DNA of 64,000 bases from Cryobacterium aureum (GTDB lineage: Bacteria; Actinomycetota; Actinomycetes; Actinomycetales; Microbacteriaceae): the NCBI RefSeq assembly GCF_002954245.1, contig NZ_PPTG01000025.1, positions 124,001-188,000 of the forward strand, read 5' to 3'. This document shows positions 58,520-64,000 of this stretch, one piece after another. Within the stretch, counting starts at the first letter, position 1, and every line of letters begins with the position of its first letter. The notes beneath the pieces are model-generated. The model saw only the letters and a program-made list of their open reading frames with translations, did not search any database and was not told the origin of the DNA. Made by a program: the position numbers and the translations under genes.

Positions 58520-59641
58520 ATGACGATTATCCAGACCAAGAGTTCGACCACGAACAAGGTGCTCAACTACCCCCTGAACGCCTGGTACGTCGCCGCCTGG
58601 GACCACGAGGTCACCCGCAAGCTGATCTCCCGCAAGGTCGCCGACAAGCCGCTCGCCATCTACCGCACCGAAGACGGCCGACCGGTGGCACTCGCCGATG
58701 CCTGCTGGCACCGCCTCGCCCCGCTGTCGCAGGGCAAACTGCTCGCCAAGGACGAAATCCAATGCCCGTATCACGGCATCGTCTACAACTCGGCCGGCCG
58801 CTGCGTGTCGATGCCGGCCCAGGAGACCATCAACCCGAGCGCGACCGTGCCCTCGTACCCGGTCGTCGAACGCCACCGCTTTCTCTGGGTCTGGCTCGGG
58901 GACGCGACCCTCGCCAACCCGGACACCATTCCAGACATGCACCAGATGGACCACCCCGAGTGGGCCGGCGACGGCCTCACTATTCCGGTCACCTGCAACT
59001 ACCAGCTCGTGCTCGACAACCTGATGGATCTCACCCACGAAGAATTTGTGCACGGCTCGAGCATCGGCCAGGCCGAGCTGAGCGATTCCGACTTCGAGGT
59101 TACCCACGACGACACGACCGTCACCGTCTCGCGCTGGATGCATAACATTGATGCCCCGCCGTTCTGGCTGAAGAACATGCGCGACAAGTTTCCGGGTTTC
59201 ACCGGCAAGGTCGACCGGTGGCAGATAATCCACTTTGAAGCGCCCTCGACCATCAACATCGATGTCGGAGTTGCCAAGGCCGGCACCGGAGCGCCCGAAG
59301 GTGATCGCAGCCAGGGCGTCAACGGCTACGTGATGAACACGATCACCCCGGAAACAGCCCGGAGCGCCCACTACTTCTGGGCCTTCATGCGCAACTACCG
59401 CCTGGAAAGCCAGCTGATCACCTCACAGCTGCGCGCCGGAGTCTCCGGCGTGTTCAAGGAAGATGAAGACATGCTCCTGGCCCAGCAGACCGCCATCGAC
59501 GCCAACCCCGACTACGAGTTCTACAACCTCAACATTGACGCCGGCGGTCTGTGGGTACGCCGCCTCATCGAGCGGATGCTCGAGGCCGAGGGCCGCACGG
59601 TCTCCGCTGGCCGCGCCGGCCGCGTTCGCGGCGCCAACTAG
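58520..59641 (+). CDS. Rieske non-heme iron oxygenase (VanA-like)
   Basis: A 373-residue one-subunit oxygenase. Rieske site CWHRLAPLSQG … IQCPYHGIVYN (CxH-x17-CxxH) near 62-86. Mononuclear iron ligands in LDNLMDLTHEEFVHGSS near 170 (Asp and two His). This is the vanillate O-demethylase/phthalate 4,5-dioxygenase class, which hydroxylates or demethylates aromatic acids with an FMN/[2Fe-2S] reductase. GGAGG lies before ATG 58520. It is 12 bp from the reductase gene. Substrate unknown. Confidence 0.87.
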   Translation: MTIIQTKSSTTNKVLNYPLNAWYVAAWDHEVTRKLISRKVADKPLAIYRTEDGRPVALADACWHRLAPLSQGKLLAKDEIQCPYHGIVYNSAGRCVSMPAQETINPSATVPSYPVVERHRFLWVWLGDATLANPDTIPDMHQMDHPEWAGDGLTIPVTCNYQLVLDNLMDLTHEEFVHGSSIGQAELSDSDFEVTHDDTTVTVSRWMHNIDAPPFWLKNMRDKFPGFTGKVDRWQIIHFEAPSTINIDVGVAKAGTGAPEGDRSQGVNGYVMNTITPETARSAHYFWAFMRNYRLESQLITSQLRAGVSGVFKEDEDMLLAQQTAIDANPDYEFYNLNIDAGGLWVRRLIERMLEAEGRTVSAGRAGRVRGAN

Positions 59642-59653
59642 GCGGGCCGAAGC

Positions 59654-60664
59654 ATGGCAGCAACCAATATTGAGGTGTGGCAGCAGGCGACGGTCATCGA
59701 GACCATGGCCGTCGCCACCAACATCCAACGCATCGTGCTGGCGCCGGCCTCACCGAAACGGGCCGAACCAGGTTCGCACCTCGACCTGTTTGTCACGATC
59801 AACGGGGAGCGGCACAAGCGCTCCTACTCCGTCGTCGACTCCACCGAAGACGGGTCCCGGGTGGGGATCAGCGTGCTGCAGGTGCCGCTGTCCCGCGGCG
59901 GCTCGATCTTCATGCACTCCTTGCAGCCGGGCGACACTCTCGAGATCACCCAGCCGCTGCAGAACTTTCCGCTGCGGGTCGGCGCGCCCAACTACGTGCT
60001 GCTGGCCGGCGGCATCGGTGTGACCGCGATCGTCAATATGGCGCGGGTACTGAGAAATCTCGGGGCCAATTACACGCTCGTCTACGCGGCGCGCAGCCGC
60101 GAGCGCATGGCCTACCTGCCCGAACTGCTCGCGCTGCACGGCGACAACCTGCGGGTACACATCGACGACGAGGGCACCGAATTGTCGGTGGCCGAGTTGG
60201 TCGGCAGTGTTGACTCGCAAGCGGAGCTCTACATGTGCGGGCCGATCCGCCTGATGGATGCGGTGCGTCGCGCCTGGCGCGAACGCGAGCTCAACGACCC
60301 CAACCTGCGGTTCGAAACCTTCGGGAACAGCGGTTGGTACGACCCGGAGGAGTTCATCGTGCGGGTGCCGCGTCTCGGCGTCGAAGCGCGCGTGCCGGCT
60401 GGTCGGTCAATGCTCGAAGCCCTCGAAGATGCCGGCGTCGAGATGATGTTCGACTGCCGCAAGGGGGAATGTGGCCTGTGCGAGGTCAAGGTGCTCGCCC
60501 TGGAGGGAGCCATCGACCACCGCGACGTGTTCTACAGCGAACGCCAGCAGCACGCCGCCGCCACAATGTGCTGCTGCGTCTCCCGCGCTGTCACCTCGCC
60601 CACCGGCCTGCAAGCGGATGCCGCGCGCGGCGGCCCCGCGATCGTCACGATCGCCGTCTCCTAG
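59654..60664 (+). CDS. Phthalate-dioxygenase-reductase-type electron-transfer protein (VanB-like)
   Basis: A 336-residue reductase: flavin-binding domain (HLDLFVTINGERHKRSYSVV), NAD domain (LLAGGIGVTAIVNMARVLRN; LYMCGPIRLMDAVRRAWRER), and C-terminal plant-type [2Fe-2S] domain with FDCRKGECGLCEVKVLALEG (C-x4-C-x2-C) and a later Cys in MCCCVSRA. Same layout as VanB and phthalate dioxygenase reductase. It supplies electrons to the oxygenase encoded 12 bp upstream. The C-terminus is about 20 residues longer than usual (DAARGGPAIVTIAVS). Confidence 0.87.
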   Translation: MAATNIEVWQQATVIETMAVATNIQRIVLAPASPKRAEPGSHLDLFVTINGERHKRSYSVVDSTEDGSRVGISVLQVPLSRGGSIFMHSLQPGDTLEITQPLQNFPLRVGAPNYVLLAGGIGVTAIVNMARVLRNLGANYTLVYAARSRERMAYLPELLALHGDNLRVHIDDEGTELSVAELVGSVDSQAELYMCGPIRLMDAVRRAWRERELNDPNLRFETFGNSGWYDPEEFIVRVPRLGVEARVPAGRSMLEALEDAGVEMMFDCRKGECGLCEVKVLALEGAIDHRDVFYSERQQHAAATMCCCVSRAVTSPTGLQADAARGGPAIVTIAVS

Positions 60665-60667
60665 CGG

Positions 60668-60720
60668 TCACAGAAAAGCGGATGCCCCGGTGATTGTCGC
60701 CGGGGCATCCGCTTTGTGTG
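60668..60720. terminator. Bidirectional terminator
   Basis: A 16-bp perfect stem: AAAGCGGATGCCCCGG (60675-60690) and its complement (60700-60715), flanked by CACA/TGTG. It lies between the convergent reductase and ABC ATPase genes and can serve both. Confidence 0.85.
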
Positions 60721-60725
60721 GGCTT

Positions 60726-61586
60726 CTACTTGAGCGACGCTCTGCGCTGCGCGGTGATCTGCTCGGTGACCGGGCCCAGCTTGGCGCGCTGGATCTCGGC
60801 GTAGACGTGCGAACGCAGCTCCATGAAGCGTGGGAGGGCGCGGGTGTTGAGCTGGTCGCGTTCGGCGGGCAGGTCGATTTTGAGGTCTTCCTGCACGACG
60901 GTGGGGGAGCTCGAGAGCACGATGACGCGCTCTCCGAGGTAGACGGACTCGTCGATGTCGTGGGTGACGAACAGAATCGTCACGCCGAGCTGCTTCCAGA
61001 TGGTGCGGATGAGGTCTTCGAGGTCGGCGCGGGTCTGCGCGTCGACGGCGGCGAACGGCTCGTCCATCAGCAGCACCTGCGGGCGGTAGGCGACGGCGCG
61101 GGCGATCGCCACACGCTGCTGCATGCCGCCGGACAGCTGCCAGGGGTAGCTTTTCGGCACGTGGTCCAGCCCGACCGACTTCAGGGCGGCATCCACCAGC
61201 GCGGCGCGTTCGTTCTTGGGCACCTTCTGGTTCTTCAGGGGCAGTTCCACGTTGGCGCGCACGGTCATCCAGGGGAACAGGCTGCGGCCGTATTCCTGAA
61301 AGACGACGGCCATCGACTTGGGCGGGCCGGTGACCTTGCTGCCATTGAGTTCGACGGTGCCGCTGGTCTGTTCCATGAGGCCGGAGATGCACTTGAGCAA
61401 AGTGGTCTTGCCCGATCCGGAGGGCCCGACGAGGCAGACCAGTTCGCCCTCGGCGAGGTCGAAGGTGAGGTCGCGCACGGCCTCGACCTCGCCGCCCGGC
61501 ACCTTGTAGATTTTCTGCAGGCCGCGCACCGAAAGCATCGGCACGGCCTGGACGGGCTGGTTCATGGTGGTCTCGCTAACTGTCAT
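60726..61586 (-). CDS. ABC transporter ATPase (SsuB/TauB type)
   Basis: A 286-residue ATPase: Walker A LVGPSGSGKTTLLKCISG near 53-70, Q-loop VFQEYGRSLFPWMTVR, signature LSGGMQQRVAIARAVA near 150, Walker B VLLMDEPFAAVDAQ near 172, switch His in LFVTHDIDESVYLGERV. Its start overlaps the first permease gene by 11 bp. It belongs to the nitrate/sulfonate/taurine importer class and probably imports the substrate of the neighbouring oxygenase or CoA pathway. Confidence 0.9.
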   Translation of the reverse strand: MTVSETTMNQPVQAVPMLSVRGLQKIYKVPGGEVEAVRDLTFDLAEGELVCLVGPSGSGKTTLLKCISGLMEQTSGTVELNGSKVTGPPKSMAVVFQEYGRSLFPWMTVRANVELPLKNQKVPKNERAALVDAALKSVGLDHVPKSYPWQLSGGMQQRVAIARAVAYRPQVLLMDEPFAAVDAQTRADLEDLIRTIWKQLGVTILFVTHDIDESVYLGERVIVLSSSPTVVQEDLKIDLPAERDQLNTRALPRFMELRSHVYAEIQRAKLGPVTEQITAQRRASLK

Positions 61587-62349
61587 GAGTGATTTCCTTC
61601 AGACCGTGGTACCAGTGCAGTACCCGTCGTTCGACGAATTGGAAGATGATGGCCAGGCCCAGGCCGATCAGGCCGAGTACGACGATGCCGCTCCACATTT
61701 CGGGGATGGCGAAGTTGCGTTGGAACTGAACGATCGTGAAGCCGAGGCCCGACGACGAGGCGAACATCTCGCTGATCACCATGAGAATCAGGCCGATCGA
61801 CAGCGACTGCCGCACACCGGCCATGATCTGTGGTGTCACTGCGGGGAGCACGAAATAGCGGATGCGTGCGAAGCCGGCAATACCGTAGCTGCGGCAGCTG
61901 TCGTTGAGTACGGAGTCGACGGCGCGAACACCCTCGACGGTGTTGAGCAGCACCGGCCAGATGGCGCCGGAGATGATGACGGCCACCTTCATGCTGTCGT
62001 TGACGCCGATGAGCAGCATGAGCAGCGGCACCAGCACCGGCGGTGGGATGGCGCGAAAGAATTCGAGCAGTGGTTCGAGCAGGTTGCGCAGCCAGCGGGT
62101 GGAGCCGATAAGCAGGCCGAGCACGATGCCGAGGGCGATCGCAAAGAATAGTCCGACCGCGAGGCGACCGAGGCTCGGTAGCACGTCGTCGAAGAAGCGG
62201 TCGCCGATCCAGGTGGTCCACAGGGTCTGGGCGAGTTCGATGGGCTTGGGTACGAAGAAGTTCGTGGAGCCGAAGGACAGCGCGTACCAGAGCACGATGA
62301 GCAGAATGGGAAGGCCGACGAAGTAGGTGACGCGTTTGAGGGGACTCAC
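61576..62349 (-). CDS. ABC transporter permease (SsuC/TauC type)
   Basis: A 257-residue permease with about six segments (GLPILLIVLWYALSFGSTNF first; FFRAIPPPVLVPLLMLLIGV central). The EAA-loop region reads AIWPVLLNTVEGVRAVDSVL and SCRSYGIAGFARIRYFVLPA. It overlaps both neighbours by a few bases, so it is co-translated with ATPase and the partner permease. Confidence 0.87.
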   Translation of the reverse strand: MSPLKRVTYFVGLPILLIVLWYALSFGSTNFFVPKPIELAQTLWTTWIGDRFFDDVLPSLGRLAVGLFFAIALGIVLGLLIGSTRWLRNLLEPLLEFFRAIPPPVLVPLLMLLIGVNDSMKVAVIISGAIWPVLLNTVEGVRAVDSVLNDSCRSYGIAGFARIRYFVLPAVTPQIMAGVRQSLSIGLILMVISEMFASSSGLGFTIVQFQRNFAIPEMWSGIVVLGLIGLGLAIIFQFVERRVLHWYHGLKEITHDS

Positions 62350-63149
62350 AGGACGACTTCTCCTCTCACGGAGGGATGCCAGGACAGCACGCGTTTTTCA
62401 ACGATGCGGGCGGCGAGGTTGATGAGCACGCCGATCATGCCGGTCGCCAGTACGAGGGCATACATCGACGAGATTGCGCCGCCCGCTTGGGTGAGGGCGA
62501 TCTGCTTGCCGAGGCCGGGGGTGCCGATGATGAGTTCGGCGGTGATCGCCAGAATCAGGGCGACGGCTGCGGCCAGGCGCAGCCCGGTCATCAGATACGG
62601 CAGGGCGGTGGGCCAGATCACGTAGCGCACCCGGGCGAGCCGGCCGAGGCCGTAACTTTTCGCGGTGTCGTTGGCGACGGCATCCACGTCGGCGATGCCG
62701 TAGAGCAGCTGTAGCAGCACCTGCCAGAAGGAGGCATAGACCACCAGCAGCAGGGTCGACTCGATGCTGGTGCCGAAGATCAGCACGGCGAGGGGGATGA
62801 GGGCGACCGAGGGGATCGGGCGCAGGAACTCGATCGTGGTGTGGGTGGCGCGGCGGAGGAACCGACTGGAGCCGATGATGAGGCCGACGACGATCGCAGC
62901 GACCGTGGCAATGAACAGGCCAAGCGCCCAGCTCGTCATGGTGTCGGCGACGTCGTTCCAGAATGCGGCCTCGGTCAGGTACTGGCCGAGGCGCACGAGC
63001 ACCTCGCTGGCCGGCGGCAGGTAGCGGTCGCTGACCAGTCCGAGGCGGGGAGCGGCTTCCCAGATCAGGAAGAACAGGATAATTCCGCTGATGCCCAGGC
63101 CCAAAGCTTTCGCTTTCGGCCCGGCAGCAGCGCTACGTTGTTTTCTCAT
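62346..63149 (-). CDS. ABC transporter permease (SsuC/TauC type)
   Basis: A 267-residue permease. TM1 ALGLGISGIILFFLIWEAAP, central FLRPIPSVALIPLAVLIFGT, EAA region YASFWQVLLQLLYGIADVDA and VANDTAKSYGLGRLARVRYV. It shares 4 bp with the next permease. It forms the second half of the heterodimeric channel. Confidence 0.87.
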   Translation of the reverse strand: MRKQRSAAAGPKAKALGLGISGIILFFLIWEAAPRLGLVSDRYLPPASEVLVRLGQYLTEAAFWNDVADTMTSWALGLFIATVAAIVVGLIIGSSRFLRRATHTTIEFLRPIPSVALIPLAVLIFGTSIESTLLLVVYASFWQVLLQLLYGIADVDAVANDTAKSYGLGRLARVRYVIWPTALPYLMTGLRLAAAVALILAITAELIIGTPGLGKQIALTQAGGAISSMYALVLATGMIGVLINLAARIVEKRVLSWHPSVRGEVVL

Positions 63150-63200
63150 TCTGGCAAGCCACTTCCTCGTGGTCGGTGCGATTGAAACGGATGCTGCGAA

Positions 63201-64000
63201 TTACGGCAGGAAGGTGCTCACGTCGGGCGCGGTCTCGACCACGCCGTACTTGAGGGCAGCTTCGCCGAGCGCAGTGACGGCATCCACGTTGAATTCGGTC
63301 GGGAACTTCGGGAGCACGATTTTCGCGAGCACTTCGGGCGGGGTCTTGGTGTAGGTCGCGATGATCGCGCGCACGGCGTCGGGGTTAGCCTCTGCGTATT
63401 CGAGCGACTTCTTCATCGCGGACTGGAACTTGGTTACGAGCTCCGGGTCGCCCTCAACGGTTGCGGCAGAGGAGAAGTACGCGGCGACGTCGAGGTTCAC
63501 ATCGAAGTCGGCGTAGCCGTAGGAGATGACGCGCTGGCCGCTTTCAATGGCGGCGGTGACGAACGGTTCAACGACGAACGCCGCATCGACCTGACCGTTT
63601 TCGACGGCCGCGCTGGCGTCCGGGAACGGAATTTCGACGAAGGAGATCGACGAGGAGTCGCCGCCGAGGCGGTCGATTGAGGCTCGCATGACCGTGTCGA
63701 CGATGTTGTTCAGGCTGTTGCCCGAGACGGTCTTGCCGTCGAGGTCGGCGAGCGTTTCGACGGGGGAGTCGCCCTTGACGATCACGGCGCCGAAGTCGCT
63801 CGTAACATCGCCGGTCGAGGCGACGGCCGAGTTGACGACCTTCAGCGGCAGACCCTTGTCGTTGGCGACCATGAGCGAGACCAGGTTGCTGAAGCCGAAC
63901 TGGTAGTCGCCGCTGACGACGGCCGGCACGATCGCGGCGCCGCCGGTCGCGGTCTCGATGGTGAGGTCAAGGCCTTCGTCTTTGAAGAAGCCCTGGTCGA
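63201..64000 (-). CDS. Substrate-binding protein of the ABC importer (5' end outside window)
   Basis: The C-terminal 265 residues or so of an NMT1/SsuA-like binding protein; the frame runs through the window edge, and the signal peptide is not seen. Visible parts: DQGFFKDEGLDLTIETATGG, PAVVSGDYQFGFSNLVSLMV, DLDGKTVSGNSLNNIVDTVM, ALKYGVVETAPDVSTFLP. It is similar in layout to the binding protein at 55155-56153 and is first gene of the importer operon. Ligand unknown. Confidence 0.87.
   Translation of the reverse strand, partial: DQGFFKDEGLDLTIETATGGAAIVPAVVSGDYQFGFSNLVSLMVANDKGLPLKVVNSAVASTGDVTSDFGAVIVKGDSPVETLADLDGKTVSGNSLNNIVDTVMRASIDRLGGDSSSISFVEIPFPDASAAVENGQVDAAFVVEPFVTAAIESGQRVISYGYADFDVNLDVAAYFSSAATVEGDPELVTKFQSAMKKSLEYAEANPDAVRAIIATYTKTPPEVLAKIVLPKFPTEFNVDAVTALGEAALKYGVVETAPDVSTFLP

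Overview
The window is high-GC, densely coded DNA from an actinobacterium of the order Micrococcales, most likely the family Microbacteriaceae (Cryobacterium-like or a close relative). This rests on gene content and order: an XPB-type helicase beside a helicase-associated protein, a cold-shock protein followed by DUF3027, DUF2530 and an actinobacterial-type SerC, a Pls/PosA-type NRPS, and a GalU/GNAT/membrane-protein block. The genus is inference.

Bases 1-9,300 are core: DNA repair, cold shock, serine biosynthesis, a DtxR-type regulator, an NlpC/P60 hydrolase behind a structured leader, an HNH nuclease behind a small transcript, a VOC protein and tRNA-Arg(CCT). Bases 9,300-13,600 are a decayed flexible zone next to that tRNA. 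It holds an integrase remnant, an XRE-type regulator divergent from a methyltransferase, a candidate ncRNA with a broken Abi_2 (AbiF/AbiD) gene, a lipoprotein interrupted by an amber codon, and a phosphoesterase relic.

Bases 13,650-29,450 return to core: a 1,315-aa A-PCP-acyltransferase-like synthetase with a phosphopantetheinyl transferase nearby, an M1 peptidase, CorA, a 1,256-aa helicase-like protein with degenerate nucleotide-binding motifs, MscL, an FmdB zinc ribbon, 5-FCL, GalU, a RimJ-like GNAT and a membrane protein. tRNA-Ala(CGC) at 29,507-29,582 is the left boundary of a genomic island. A 50-bp copy of the tRNA 3' part, with one mismatch, lies at 45,113-45,162. The 15.6 kb between them carry an MFS transporter, resolvase, IS and excisionase remnants, and one long minus-strand operon. 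Its gene order is ABC importer, cysteine hydrolase, aldo/keto reductase, dioxygenase alpha, dioxygenase beta, small unknown protein, ferredoxin, ferredoxin reductase, class II aldolase-type decarboxylase, IclR regulator. The catabolic part matches the order of the phthalate 3,4-dioxygenase operon phtBAaAbAcAdCR known from Arthrobacter, so import of a phthalate-like acid and conversion to a protocatechuate-like product is the most economical reading.

Bases 45,200-64,000 are further accessory catabolism outside the island. They hold an IclR regulator divergent from a 3-oxoacid CoA-transferase pair (paired operators visible), a two-component system next to two secreted acidic proteins, and a MarR regulator divergent from an acyl-CoA pathway (SDR, amidohydrolase, acyl-CoA dehydrogenase, MaoC hydratase, binding protein, CoA ligase). 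A PadR regulator then diverges from a VanA/VanB-like Rieske oxygenase, followed by an opposing ABC importer cut by the window end. This looks like uptake, oxygenation, CoA activation and beta-oxidation-like breakdown of an unidentified carboxylic acid. The CoA-transferase pair could finish 3-oxoadipate formed from protocatechuate, although no ring-cleavage genes are present here.
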